The notes: a model not told the origin generated them from the sequence alone. A DNA stretch of 64,000 bases from Chitinophaga terrae (ex Kim and Jung 2007) (GCF_900107795.1 NZ_FNRL01000026.1:36641-100640), one strand, 5' to 3'. Shown: positions 17,292-26,712, numbered from the stretch's first letter. Program-made: numbers and translations.

Positions 17292-18899
17292 TTACCAATC
17301 CTGGTTTTGTGAAAGATTTTTATTTTGGTCGCGTTCTACGGTTGGTACAGGCCAGAGATAATGCTTAGGATCTGTAAATAACCTGTTCTCTACAATTATA
17401 TATCCTTTGGGATCTTTGTTAAAGGCCCCGGATGTTACCCTGATACCTCTTACCGGCCTGTTCAGCACAGTAGCGGCAATTTTCCAGCGGCGGATATCCA
17501 GCGCTCTCAAACCTTCGAATGCAAATTCCGCCCTTCTTTCGCGACGGATGATGGTTTGCAGTGCGGCTTTGTCCCAGGCTGCATTGAACTCTGTAGCTCC
17601 TGCATCGGTGAAGCCTGCACGTTTACGTATAGGCTGTATAGTTTGGTTCCATACCGCGGCGTTCATCTGTCCCAACTCGTTCTTTGCTTCTGCATACATC
17701 AGCAATACATCGGCGTAACGGATAAGGATCAGGTTCAGGCCGGAAGCATAGTTGGTAGCGGCGCGGTCGTAGTATTTATAGAAATAGTAACCGGTTGGAG
17801 ACGCTCCCTGGTCGTCTACCGTGTTGGTAGAAGGAACTGATCCCGGTTGCGTGAGGATCGTTTGTACGTTACCGTTAAGATCTGTCACCTTGGAACCATG
17901 GTGAAGGATGGTAGCTTCGAAACGCGGATCGCGGTTCATGTACGGGTTATTCTCATCATAACCTGAACCAGCTTCGTTGATCGCTTTACCGTTGGTCATG
18001 ATATAATCGTCTACCAGGTCCTGCGTTGGCACCAGTACGCTTCTCAGGGCAGTAATGGTCTGCGGCATGAACGAACGTTGTTTATCGTTTGTTCTGCTAC
18101 CGCCATATTGCAGGTCGAAGATCACTTCGCTGTTGTATTCATTAGCCACGGTGAACATGCCCGAATAGCTGTTGAACAGGGAGTAGGCGCCATCTGTTGT
18201 TTTGCCTATAAGCAATTCGCAATCGTTGACCACTTCCTGCCATTCGCTCCTGAACAGGTGTACGCGGGCGCTCATGGCTATAGCGGCGCCGCGGGTTACG
18301 CGTCCCCGGTCTTTCTGCTCCTGGGCGGTATTGGCCGGCAGGTCTTTGCGGATGTCGTTCAGCTCAGACAGTACAAATTGCTGAATGGTATTTTTATCCG
18401 TACGGCTGATCGTTCTTGAATTGTCAATAGAGATCAGGTCCAGGTAAAAAGGCACATCTCCGTACCAGGCCGTAAGCTGGAAATAAGCATAGGCGCGGAT
18501 AAACCTGGCTTCCGCTACGATGCGGCGTTTCAGGGCGCTGTCTATACCCGGCACCCTATCCATGTTCAGGGTGATCTCGTTACACCGGCGGATGGTCGTA
18601 TAGTAGTAAGACCAGGTATCTTTTACCCTGGCGTTGTTGCCATCGTAACCGCCATTGGAAATAGCGTTCACGTTCAGCAAACCGGTACCGCTGTTGTAGG
18701 CGTTGTCGCTCAGCGCTTCATCGCCGTAGAAATAATCGTCTTTCGACAAATGCTCATAACAGGCGGTTAAAGCATCCAGTCCATCCTGTGCATTGCGCCA
18801 GTAGGCATTTTCGGTGAACTCCTTCGTTATGGGCTGGTCGAGCTTCCGACAAGCAAATAAACTGGCAGCTACCAATATAGATAAACATATTTTCTTCAT
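17292..18899 (-). CDS. SusD/RagB-family outer-membrane lipoprotein (locus 2)
   Basis: Starting at ATG 18899 gives the lipoprotein signal MKKICLSILVAASLFAC. An upstream ATG at 18911 would add four residues. SusD features are FIRAYAYFQLTAWYGDVPF in the TPR-like half, and near the C-terminus RRERRAEFAFEGLRALDIRRW. It lies directly after the STN-containing SusC and before the SusE-like gene, all on one strand with short gaps. It is therefore the surface lid of the locus 2 transporter. Confidence 0.94.
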   Translation of the reverse strand: MKKICLSILVAASLFACRKLDQPITKEFTENAYWRNAQDGLDALTACYEHLSKDDYFYGDEALSDNAYNSGTGLLNVNAISNGGYDGNNARVKDTWSYYYTTIRRCNEITLNMDRVPGIDSALKRRIVAEARFIRAYAYFQLTAWYGDVPFYLDLISIDNSRTISRTDKNTIQQFVLSELNDIRKDLPANTAQEQKDRGRVTRGAAIAMSARVHLFRSEWQEVVNDCELLIGKTTDGAYSLFNSYSGMFTVANEYNSEVIFDLQYGGSRTNDKQRSFMPQTITALRSVLVPTQDLVDDYIMTNGKAINEAGSGYDENNPYMNRDPRFEATILHHGSKVTDLNGNVQTILTQPGSVPSTNTVDDQGASPTGYYFYKYYDRAATNYASGLNLILIRYADVLLMYAEAKNELGQMNAAVWNQTIQPIRKRAGFTDAGATEFNAAWDKAALQTIIRRERRAEFAFEGLRALDIRRWKIAATVLNRPVRGIRVTSGAFNKDPKGYIIVENRLFTDPKHYLWPVPTVERDQNKNLSQNQDW

Positions 18900-18917
18900 A
18901 ACTAATTTCATTTAGCA

Positions 18918-21900
18918 TCAAAACTTAAGATCTATACCAAAGGCAAACGTAGCAGCATTAGGGTAGTTACGACCTGCGATCGGGTTGTAGTTAGACATGC
19001 TGAGTTTGTCGTCGAACTGCGAGAATTCAGGATCTACGCCGATTTCGCGGAAACGTTTAGGCATGATAGTGATCAGGTTCTGACTGGTGAAATAAACTCT
19101 TGCTCCCTGGATCTTTGCTCTTTGCAGTAAAGAAGCCGGCAGGCTGTATCCAACCTGGAAATTCTTCAGGCGCAGGTATTTGGTATCGAACAACCAGTAA
19201 TCTGAATACGCAAAGTTGTTGGCATCCGCGGCCCCGATGGTCAGCCTTGGATAGCTAGCGTTAGGATTGGTTGGCGTCCAGCGATCCAGGTGCTGCACCA
19301 TGGCGTGGTCTTCGTTGTTGTGGAACGCTTCCACGATATCCCCGCGCAGGAATTGCGTTCTTTTTCCAACGCCCTGCCAGAACATAGTCAGGTCGAAGTT
19401 CTTCCAGCTCACATTATAAGTAAATCCGAAGGTGTAACGAGGGAAAGGATTACCGAAGATATAACGGTCGTTCTCATCGATCACTCCATCTTTGTTCCTG
19501 TCGATATACTTGATATCGCCGGGCATTACCTGCTGGTTGTAAGCGAATGGCACTTTAGGCGCATTCTTCAGGTCGTCCAGGTTCTGATATAAACCATCTG
19601 ATTTATACCCGTAGTAAGACGCGATCGGGTAACCTTCTTTAATAATAAAGGTAACATCAGATCCTCTTACAGATTCCTGGCCGAACTTGATCACCTTGTT
19701 CAGGTTATCGGAAAGGTTAAAGCCAAAGTTATGATTGAAGGCGCCTGTCCTTAAACGGTAATTGATCGTGAACTCCCAACCTTTGTTGTCTACCTTTCCT
19801 ACGTTTTCCAGTGGCGCAGACGTACCCGCGGTTCCCGGCACTGTCTGGAACAGGTAAATACCGCTGGTTTGTTTGTCGAAGTAATCGAACGTTGCTGTCA
19901 GCTTGCCGTTGAAGAAGTCGGCATCAATACCATAGTTGCTCATGGTAGAGATCTCCCATTTCAGCAGGTCGTTGAAGGTTGAGAAAGTAGAACCGTTGGC
20001 AGGCGAGTTATTGAAAGAATAATTGGCATTATTCAGCGCCACTCTTGCCAGGTAGTTAAATCCGCCGATGTTGGAGTTACCCACCTGTCCCCAGGAATAG
20101 CGCAGTTTGAAATTGCCTATCCTCTCTTTGATGTCCTGCATGAAGGCTTCTTCTGTGAGCCTCCAACCGAGGGAGAATGCCGGGAAAAACTGCCAGCGGT
20201 GACCAGGAGCCAGTTTGGAAGACCCGTCATAACGCCAGGTGAATTCAGCCAGGTATTTATCAGCATACACGTAGTTCATTCTTCCGAACAGGGAGTTCAG
20301 GGCGTATAAATTCGGGTTGATGATATCGTTATAGGTGCCTAAGTCGCGGTAATCGAAAGTTCCGTCAGGTTTCGGGATATAACCGCCGCCGATAGACCAG
20401 TCGTTGTCGAGATTGGTAGTTCCGAACCTGTCGGCTCTCAGGCCCCACGATTCGTTGGTCGCATCGCTACGTACGCCTACCTGGCCTTTCACGTAATGTT
20501 TGCCAAAGGTATTTTCATACTCGGCAGTGGTATATACGTTCGTGATCAGGTTTTTGTATACGGAGGTATGTCGCTCGTTGTACAGGGGCGGCGTTGCGGT
20601 TGTATAATAAGGAGCGTAATCGAACTTGTTGATGCGGCGGTCGTTGTTCTCGATCGAATAATTCGCAGAAGCGTTGAAATTGATCTTGAAATGTTTCACC
20701 GGGGTGATCACAACATCCAGTCCGCCCATGAGGTTATCGATCCCCTGGGTTTCATAGCCGTAGTCGGATAACAGGGCAAAAACGCTGTTGCTGGTAAGGC
20801 TTGGAACAACCCAGTTGCCCAGTGAATCTTTAACCGGGTAGATGCGCGGCACCCTCATGGCATCCCTCATCAGCATGCCGATATCGGCTGCCTGTTTGCG
20901 GAAGTTGGAACGGGTGTAGGCAGCGTTTCCTGTTACTTTCACGTATTGGCTAACGTCTACGGATACATTGAGGCGGGCGTTATAACGTTTGTAGTAGAAA
21001 TCCTGCGGCACATATTTGTTCTGCAACATGTTGCCCTGGTCGAGGTAGCCGAGCGAGAACAGGTAGCTGCTGGATTTGCCGCCGCCGGTAACGCTCAGGC
21101 TATGGTTTTGCTGCGGCGTGTATTTGCGGATCATTTCCGTGAGCATAGCTGGTTCCGAACCCCGGTCGTGCCAGTATTGGATATTTTCAGGCGTAAACTG
21201 CGGCGTTTTTCCTGAGTTCACCAGTGCTTCGTTTTTCAATGTCATGTATTGCCATGCTTCCATCTGGCGGGGCAAAGTGGTAGGCGTTTGCCAGCCATAC
21301 ATGCCATTGTACTGCACAGAAGGGCGTTCGTCTTTATTTCCTTTTTTCGTGGTGATGTAGATCACGCCGTTAGCAGCCTGGGAGCCGTAAATAGCGGCGG
21401 ATGCGGCATCTTTCAGCACGGAGATATTCTCAACATCATAAGGGTTCAGGTTACGCAAACCATCGCCACCTGCAACGATACCGTCGATGATGATCAGCGG
21501 TTCGTTACCGGTTAAGCTACCTACGCCACGGATGTTCATGGTGAGTTTGGCGCCCGGTTCAGCAGTGTTCTGCTGGATGATGAGGTTAGGCGCCTGTCCC
21601 TGGAGGGCCTGGTACATATTCACTACCGGGCGGCCTGTAATGTCTTTAGACGATACGGTGCTGATAGCGGCGGTCACCTGTCCTTTTTTCTGCTGACCAT
21701 AGGCGGTAACAACTATTTCGCCCAGGTCTTTGGAGTCGGTGTTCAGCATTGCCACGATGCTTTTGCGGCCGTTGATGGCAATTTCTGAAGGCGTATACCC
21801 CACAGATGAGATGAGCAATGTACCGTTTGCCTGGGCAGCAGGAATTTTGAGGGAATAGTTGCCTTCCCCGTTGGTCACTGTTCCTATGTTCTGTCCTTTT

Positions 21901-22406
21901 AGGCGGATATTGGCACCGGGGATAGGTTCTCCTTTCTGGTCCACCACGCGGCCGGTGATGGTGATGTCTTGTTGCTGATTTCCTATAGTGGTGGCCAGCT
22001 CTGCGCGTTTGAGGATGATCTTGTTGGCGATGAATTCATAGTTGATGTTCAGCGGCAGCAGGATCATTTGCAAGACATCTTCCAGGCGGTTATCCTTTAC
22101 ATTCAATGAAACTTTCTGCGCTGATTTAAGATCGTCGTTTGAGTAAACGAAAACCAGCGAAGTCTGAGCTTCTATCTGATCCAAGACCTGTACGAGATTT
22201 GCATTGTCTACTTTCAGGCTAACCAGTTGGTTAGGTGCAACACTTGCAGGCGGCCGTTCATGTTCTTTTTCCTGTTGATTTTGCCTCCGGGCGCTGGACG
22301 CATACGCTACCTGGGCCTGGATATCCAGTACACTTATCATCGATAGCCCAAGAACCAGCGGCAGGAAGGACGGTCTGAAAGAAGGCCTGTAAAGTTCCTT
22401 TCTCAT
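18918..22406 (-). CDS. SusC-family TonB-dependent transporter with N-terminal STN signalling domain (locus 2)
   Basis: The 1162-residue protein has a long N-terminal signal region, then an STN (secretin/TonB N-terminus) domain around residues 60-135 (SLKVDNANLVQVLDQIEAQT and SLNVKDNRLEDVLQMIL). A carboxypeptidase-D-like domain (VVDQKGEPIPGANIRLKGQN), a plug (MNIRGVGSLTGNEPLIIIDG, then SVLKDAASAAIYGSQAANG) and a barrel ending TFAFGIDLKF follow. The STN domain contacts a FecR-type anti-sigma factor, and such a gene lies 55 bases upstream. Substrate binding to this transporter should therefore release the ECF sigma factor and switch on the operon. Confidence 0.96.
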   Translation of the reverse strand: MRKELYRPSFRPSFLPLVLGLSMISVLDIQAQVAYASSARRQNQQEKEHERPPASVAPNQLVSLKVDNANLVQVLDQIEAQTSLVFVYSNDDLKSAQKVSLNVKDNRLEDVLQMILLPLNINYEFIANKIILKRAELATTIGNQQQDITITGRVVDQKGEPIPGANIRLKGQNIGTVTNGEGNYSLKIPAAQANGTLLISSVGYTPSEIAINGRKSIVAMLNTDSKDLGEIVVTAYGQQKKGQVTAAISTVSSKDITGRPVVNMYQALQGQAPNLIIQQNTAEPGAKLTMNIRGVGSLTGNEPLIIIDGIVAGGDGLRNLNPYDVENISVLKDAASAAIYGSQAANGVIYITTKKGNKDERPSVQYNGMYGWQTPTTLPRQMEAWQYMTLKNEALVNSGKTPQFTPENIQYWHDRGSEPAMLTEMIRKYTPQQNHSLSVTGGGKSSSYLFSLGYLDQGNMLQNKYVPQDFYYKRYNARLNVSVDVSQYVKVTGNAAYTRSNFRKQAADIGMLMRDAMRVPRIYPVKDSLGNWVVPSLTSNSVFALLSDYGYETQGIDNLMGGLDVVITPVKHFKINFNASANYSIENNDRRINKFDYAPYYTTATPPLYNERHTSVYKNLITNVYTTAEYENTFGKHYVKGQVGVRSDATNESWGLRADRFGTTNLDNDWSIGGGYIPKPDGTFDYRDLGTYNDIINPNLYALNSLFGRMNYVYADKYLAEFTWRYDGSSKLAPGHRWQFFPAFSLGWRLTEEAFMQDIKERIGNFKLRYSWGQVGNSNIGGFNYLARVALNNANYSFNNSPANGSTFSTFNDLLKWEISTMSNYGIDADFFNGKLTATFDYFDKQTSGIYLFQTVPGTAGTSAPLENVGKVDNKGWEFTINYRLRTGAFNHNFGFNLSDNLNKVIKFGQESVRGSDVTFIIKEGYPIASYYGYKSDGLYQNLDDLKNAPKVPFAYNQQVMPGDIKYIDRNKDGVIDENDRYIFGNPFPRYTFGFTYNVSWKNFDLTMFWQGVGKRTQFLRGDIVEAFHNNEDHAMVQHLDRWTPTNPNASYPRLTIGAADANNFAYSDYWLFDTKYLRLKNFQVGYSLPASLLQRAKIQGARVYFTSQNLITIMPKRFREIGVDPEFSQFDDKLSMSNYNPIAGRNYPNAATFAFGIDLKF

Positions 22407-22461
22407 AACGTAGTGGTGATTAATAATGAAAATGAATAAATATTAAACGTGTTGGCTGTTA

Positions 22462-23466
22462 CTATTCTCCTATAACTAATGTTGAATCGGTGATCCGGTA
22501 GTGGAAAGCCTTGGATTTACTCAGGTAATACATAATGTCTTCCAGGCTGTTGTTATGAAAGGAACCTGTAAGTCGGAACTGTTTTGGTGCATCGGCTTCA
22601 AACAGCACTTTCTTATCGAATTTCCGTTCCAGGCCGGCCCCGATCTCCTCCAGTGTAGCGTTCCGGAAGATGAGCCGGTCTTCCGTCCAGGCTTTATCTT
22701 CCTTATCTATCATGGTTGATTTTACGATAGTGCCGGTGCTGGCAGTATAGGTCACTTTGATATCCGGTGTAATAACGATGGTATCGCTTACCTTTTTGGC
22801 TTCTTCGTAACGTGGGATGAATGCTACCTTACCGGTTATTACTGAAGTCTGGACAGGTTCATTATCGTATGCTTTTATGTTAAACGAGGTGCCCAGTACT
22901 TTTACTGTTCCTTTTTTCAGGTGAACGATAAAAGGCCTTGCACTCGGTGCAATTTCGAAGAAGGCCTCTCCTTCCAGGTAAACAGTGCGGCTTTTGCTGT
23001 CGAACTTTTGCGGGTAGGTTACCTGGCTGGCGGCGTTCAACCATATGACGCTTCCATCGGCCAGTTCTATGTAAGCCTTCCTGGCATTGCCGTTTTTCTG
23101 TTTTACCCAGTGCAGTGGTTTTGATTCGGCCTGTTCTTTTTCCCTGTTAAAAAAGAATATCGCTGCGCCGAGCAATGCGCAGGCAGCAGCAACTGCCGCG
23201 TATTTCCGCCACCTGATAGGTCTTACTACCGCAGGAGCGGCGGTATTGGCAGCCTGTATCTTGGCCCAGGTTCTTTCGAGCGCCTGTTCGGTATCGGCAG
23301 CTGCCGGTTGTTGTGTTTCCCTGAAATAATGTTCTAAGTGTAGGTATCGTTCTTTCAGCTCCGGGTGCCGGCTGATCATTTCCTCCAGCGTGGTAATTTC
23401 TTCCAACGTGGCCACCCCGGTGAGTTTTCGTGTTACCAGCAGCACAAATTGTTCTTCGTCAATCAT
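22462..23466 (-). CDS. FecR-family anti-sigma factor
   Basis: The 334-residue protein has a cytoplasmic sigma-binding N-terminus of about 85 residues and one membrane helix (KYAAVAAACALLGAAIFFF). The periplasmic FecR domain includes AYIELADGSVIWLNAASQVTYP and LEGEAFFEIAPSARPFIVHL. A C-terminal DUF4974 domain ends KAFHYRITDSTLVIGE. It inhibits the ECF sigma factor encoded 73 bases upstream until the STN domain of the partner SusC signals. The three genes form the standard trans-envelope relay of Bacteroidota. Confidence 0.95.
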   Translation of the reverse strand: MIDEEQFVLLVTRKLTGVATLEEITTLEEMISRHPELKERYLHLEHYFRETQQPAAADTEQALERTWAKIQAANTAAPAVVRPIRWRKYAAVAAACALLGAAIFFFNREKEQAESKPLHWVKQKNGNARKAYIELADGSVIWLNAASQVTYPQKFDSKSRTVYLEGEAFFEIAPSARPFIVHLKKGTVKVLGTSFNIKAYDNEPVQTSVITGKVAFIPRYEEAKKVSDTIVITPDIKVTYTASTGTIVKSTMIDKEDKAWTEDRLIFRNATLEEIGAGLERKFDKKVLFEADAPKQFRLTGSFHNNSLEDIMYYLSKSKAFHYRITDSTLVIGE

Positions 23467-23539
23467 AAAATGGAATCGTGTTCTGGTATAAGGACAGGTA
23501 ACGGGAGGAAAACTACTTACAAAAAAGAAAAAATTTTTT

Positions 23540-24154
23540 TTAGCCCTGGAACAAAGCGGTTAGCCCCATTAATATAATAAAGGGAGGAAGCATTTTTTTG
23601 CGGGCGGAGATAGCGCCTAATTCAGCATTGAGCTTGCGCATGGCGCGGAAAAGCTGCGTTTCCACGGTGCGGGGGGAAATATTGAGGATTTCGGCCACTT
23701 CCTTGTATTTGAAACCATCTTCTTTTATTAACTGGAAGATGCGGCGGCATTGGGCCGGGAGTGTTGCAACGATCTTATCCAGTTTGAACCTGATCTCTTT
23801 CCATTCGAGGTCTCTTTCCAGGTCTACGCTGTTCTGCAGATCGGCGGTATCGGAGCCTGCCAGGGGGACTATGCGCAGGTGACTGTATTGTTCGAGGTAG
23901 TTCAGCGAATGGTTTTTAACGGCTACGAACAGGTATACCTGCAGGTTGGCGATATTTTCCAGTTCACTGCGTTTATTCCAGAGTTTTACAAAAACGTCGG
24001 AAACAATTTCTTCTGCCGCTTCCCTGGCTGGCACATAACGCAGGCAAAAATTCAGTAAGCGTTCATAAAAATGACGGAACAATTTAGCAAATGCCTGTTC
24101 ATCATCATCACGTGAAATATGTAGTTGCCATTCACGAACCTCGTCTCTAATCAT
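23540..24154 (-). CDS. ECF RNA polymerase sigma factor
   Basis: The 204-residue protein contains sigma region 2 (AFAKLFRHFYERLLNFCLRY and EEIVSDVFVKLWNKR) and region 4 (LPAQCRRIFQLIKEDGFKYK followed by EVAEILNISPRTVETQLFRA). It directs polymerase to the locus 2 promoters. The C-terminal tail is hydrophobic (PPFIILMGLTALF), a feature seen in many FecR-linked sigma factors of this phylum. A direct repeat GCTAAAAC (24158-24165 and 24172-24179) lies immediately upstream of the start codon. Confidence 0.93.
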   Translation of the reverse strand: MIRDEVREWQLHISRDDDEQAFAKLFRHFYERLLNFCLRYVPAREAAEEIVSDVFVKLWNKRSELENIANLQVYLFVAVKNHSLNYLEQYSHLRIVPLAGSDTADLQNSVDLERDLEWKEIRFKLDKIVATLPAQCRRIFQLIKEDGFKYKEVAEILNISPRTVETQLFRAMRKLNAELGAISARKKMLPPFIILMGLTALFQG

Positions 24155-24183
24155 GTGGCTAAAACGTTTTTGCTAAAACAGAG

Positions 24184-24208
24184 AAAAAAAAGGAAACTGC
24201 TGGTTTCC
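24184..24208 (-). terminator. Intrinsic terminator after the PAS-LuxR gene
   Basis: On the minus strand GGAAAC, a 5-base loop and GTTTCC are followed by eight T residues. This is a textbook intrinsic terminator for the transcript of the upstream regulator. It separates that transcript from the sigma-factor operon, whose promoter must either lie in the 30 bases downstream or rely on read-through. Confidence 0.7.
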
Positions 24209-24290
24209 AGACCTGGTTGACTAAATTCCTGTAACAGCCGGCGGATTTATGAGCAATAATAAATAAAAGGTTTAAAATAAACAAACCTTC

Positions 24291-25052
24291 TTAGCACCAT
24301 CCTTCCTGGACGGCTTTCACGAGTATGGCGGCGATGGTGGGCTGACCAGATTTTTTCAGCATGTTTTTACAGTGTTGGTCAACGGTTTGTTTGCTGATGC
24401 TTAATTGTTCGGCTACCTGGTACCTGTTCAGGCCTTCCAGCAACAACCGGAGCACTTCTACTTCGCGGCGGGTAAATGAGGGGCCGCCTGTCAGCACTTT
24501 TTTAATAGGGATCTGGAATTCCTGCTGGTCATTATCCAGGTCGACCAGGGTGAGCACGGGCGTACCTGTGGTTTTGAGAAAAGAAATATCAGTATGCACT
24601 ACCAGCGATCTTAAGAGCGTGCCTTTTTCGTCGTATTGCAGGGGAATGCTTTGCTGGAGGAGCCGGATATAGTCGCCATTAGCCTTCCTGAAGCGGATGT
24701 CGTAACGTACTTTATAGGAGAAGCGTTCTTCCAGGGGAAGGCTGTAGAAGAAATCGACCACCGAGTTTTCGAAATCGAAGAACCAGGGTCTGTCGTCGGG
24801 ATGGATCATATCTATCAGGCGGGCTACCGACATCTCTTCGGGCCTGTACCCCATGATCCGGGTAACACTTTCGTGCATATAATCGAGGCTTCCCTGTGCA
24901 ACATTGAATATAAAGTAATAGAAATCGCCTACCTGGAAGAATTTAAGTACCTTTTTATGTACTTCCATGCCCAGTGTCAGCTCAGGTGGTTCTCCAGTTT
25001 CAGACATGATGCGCCATATCTTCTTGGCATCTTCATATAATTGTACATTCAT
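24291..25052 (-). CDS. PAS-domain LuxR-type transcriptional regulator
   Basis: The 253-residue cytoplasmic protein has a PAS_3-type domain (about 40-165: LDYMHESVTRIMGYRPEEM, IHPDDRPWFF and the C-terminal strand LRSLVVHTDISFLK). A LuxR helix-turn-helix follows (about 190-253: FTRREVEVLRLLLEGLNRYQ, VAEQLSISKQTVDQHCKNM). No phospho-acceptor domain is present, so it is a one-component sensor of an unknown small signal. The neighbouring mannan operon is separated from it by a terminator, so control of that locus is possible but unproven. Confidence 0.88.
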   Translation of the reverse strand: MNVQLYEDAKKIWRIMSETGEPPELTLGMEVHKKVLKFFQVGDFYYFIFNVAQGSLDYMHESVTRIMGYRPEEMSVARLIDMIHPDDRPWFFDFENSVVDFFYSLPLEERFSYKVRYDIRFRKANGDYIRLLQQSIPLQYDEKGTLLRSLVVHTDISFLKTTGTPVLTLVDLDNDQQEFQIPIKKVLTGGPSFTRREVEVLRLLLEGLNRYQVAEQLSISKQTVDQHCKNMLKKSGQPTIAAILVKAVQEGWC

Positions 25053-25066
25053 GCTCAGGCAACAGC

Positions 25067-25369
25067 TTATTTCATTAAGTTAAAAGATACAAAAATTATG
25101 GTTATGCTGATGCAAACCAACGCTACCAGGAACGTATAATCGGCGATCAATTCCAGGCGGGCGCTGAAATTTTCGCGCCGGCTCCTCATCGATAAAAAAG
25201 ATAACAGGCAGCTGGCCATGAGCAGGATGGCTGCTATGCCGGTAAAATCGTCGATCAGGGTGGCTGCCGAAAAACCCGTCACCTTGATAGACGTCAGGAT
25301 GATCAAACAAAATCCCAATAAATTGGTTGATGTATTTAAGATATGCGGCGACTTATTATGATTTGTCAT
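25067..25369 (-). CDS. Small membrane protein with three hydrophobic segments
   Basis: The 100-residue protein has hydrophobic stretches near 17-30 (LLGFCLIILTSIKV), 43-58 and 75-95, separated by a basic loop (MRSRRENF). Function is unknown and I recognise no family. It precedes the PAS-LuxR gene by 14 bases on the same strand and probably shares its transcript. A perfect palindrome lies just upstream of its start. Confidence 0.7.
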   Translation of the reverse strand: MTNHNKSPHILNTSTNLLGFCLIILTSIKVTGFSAATLIDDFTGIAAILLMASCLLSFLSMRSRRENFSARLELIADYTFLVALVCISITIIFVSFNLMK

Positions 25370-25378
25370 GTTGTCCTA

Positions 25379-25400
25379 TTTGTTAATTACAATTAACAAA
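25379..25400. promoter_or_regulatory. Perfect 10-2-10 palindrome, candidate operator in a divergent promoter region
   Basis: TTTGTTAATT, spacer AC, then AATTAACAAA form a perfect inverted repeat. It lies in the 91-base gap between a minus-strand membrane-protein gene and a plus-strand thioredoxin-fold gene. The minus strand reads AATCTTTG at 25404-25397, one base off the -7 consensus and overlapping the palindrome. A dimeric regulator such as the nearby LuxR- or XRE-type protein could bind; that is inference. Confidence 0.45.
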
Positions 25401-25460
25401 GATTTCGTAAACATATGAGAATGTTTTTGTTGATAGTTTTATTCCGATAACATAACCCAT

Positions 25461-26648
25461 ATGAATAAACTGATGCTTGTCACGTTATTGAGCTGGCCTA
25501 TGCTTTCCAGTGCACAGGAAGGCAGGTTCGTCATTAACGGAAGAATGGAAAAAATCGACATTCCAACAAAAATATACCTCACTACTGTAGTGGATGATAT
25601 CATGACAATGGATTCCGCCACCATTCAAAACAACCAGTTTCACTTCGAGGGCAAGGTGGAAGGTCCTATTAAAGCTTCGCTGTTCATTAACGACATCAGA
25701 CCCGCCGACAAAGCGCCAATCACTGTTCAATATAAGAACAACATGCGAATTTTCGTGCTGGAGCCGGGTGAAATAAAAGTTAATGGTAAGGAACTGTTGA
25801 AGACCGCTACTGTTTCTTCCCCCATTAACAACCTGGAAAAAGAATACAAGGAGTTGTTGAGAGATATCACGAAAACCATGGATAAAGTGGAGTACCAACT
25901 GGCCGCCCTGCGTGCGAATAACGGCAAGCCAAACCCGGAAAAGGAACAAGAGCTGGCCATGCGTCATCAACTTTCCTACGGCGCCCGTAAAATGCTCCAG
26001 CAAAAATATATCAACGAACACCCGAAATCCTTTTTCAGCCTGCTGGCACTGGAAGAGGTGGCCGGCTACACCTACGACCCTGTTTACATTTATTCTATGT
26101 TCGAAAGACTGGATTCCTCTGTCATCAATACTCCCGAAGGCAAACTCTTCAAAGCAGAACTGGACAGGGGTATGAACCTGCTGATCGGCTCAGAAGCGCC
26201 CGATTTTAAAGTAACCGATCTCCGTACAGGCAAGGAAGTGAAACTCTCCGATTTTAAAGGAAAGTATGTACTTGTCGACTTCTGGGCCACTTATAACGAG
26301 TATAGCCGGAACGCCCACCAGGTAATGACGGACGTATACAAAGAATTTGCAGACAGCAATTTCACCATTATCAGCGTTACCGTAGATGCCCCTTCCAACC
26401 GCGACGCTATCATGGAAGCCATTGAAAAAGATAAGATGGAATGGACAAACCTGGGCGACTCTCTCAGGCAACGGAACGATGCAGCAAAACTCTTCAACAT
26501 CTTTACATTACCCCAGATTTACCTGATCGATAACAATGGTCATATCTTCAATAAAAACTTCCCGATAGAAAACCTAAGGACTGAAATTATTAAAATGAGA
26601 CATCCGAAACGAGAAACCGAAGACAGTGCACTGCAAAGTGCCAATTAA
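25461..26648 (+). CDS. TlpA-like thioredoxin-fold protein lacking the CXXC active site
   Basis: The 395-residue protein has an N-terminal signal (MNKLMLVTLLSWPMLSSA). A DUF4369-type beta domain follows (about 20-115: FVINGRMEKIDIPTKIYLTT). A helical middle leads to a C-terminal AhpC/TSA-type domain (about 235-380: GSEAPDFKVTDLRTGKEVKL). Members of this architecture normally read WASWCGPCR at the active site. Here the aligned residues are WATYNEYSR at 275-283, so both cysteines are gone (Asn 279, Ser 282), although the cis-proline loop (LPQIYLID, Pro 351) is kept. It cannot act as a classic disulfide reductase and may be a binding or chaperone protein. Confidence 0.85.
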   Translation: MNKLMLVTLLSWPMLSSAQEGRFVINGRMEKIDIPTKIYLTTVVDDIMTMDSATIQNNQFHFEGKVEGPIKASLFINDIRPADKAPITVQYKNNMRIFVLEPGEIKVNGKELLKTATVSSPINNLEKEYKELLRDITKTMDKVEYQLAALRANNGKPNPEKEQELAMRHQLSYGARKMLQQKYINEHPKSFFSLLALEEVAGYTYDPVYIYSMFERLDSSVINTPEGKLFKAELDRGMNLLIGSEAPDFKVTDLRTGKEVKLSDFKGKYVLVDFWATYNEYSRNAHQVMTDVYKEFADSNFTIISVTVDAPSNRDAIMEAIEKDKMEWTNLGDSLRQRNDAAKLFNIFTLPQIYLIDNNGHIFNKNFPIENLRTEIIKMRHPKRETEDSALQSAN

Positions 26649-26661
26649 AGAAAATTTACCC

Positions 26662-26706
26662 TACATTTGCCCTTATCAATTATAAATATAATTTATTATA
26701 AATATA
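26662..26706 (+). promoter_or_regulatory. Promoter and direct-repeat operator of the XRE-S24 repressor gene
   Basis: TACATTTG at 26662-26669 matches the -7 consensus TAnnTTTG. Downstream of it, TTATAAATATA occurs at 26680-26690 and again at 26696-26706, 16 bases apart. The second copy ends six bases before the start codon. A repeat overlapping the transcript start of an XRE-type repressor gene is typical of autorepression. A good -33 TTG is not seen. Confidence 0.5.
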
Positions 26707-26712
26707 TAAGGA

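Noticed and set aside
25485..26021. 178-codon minus-strand frame inside the thioredoxin-fold gene
   Set aside because: The plus strand encodes DUF4369 and AhpC/TSA motifs, so the opposite frame is a shadow.
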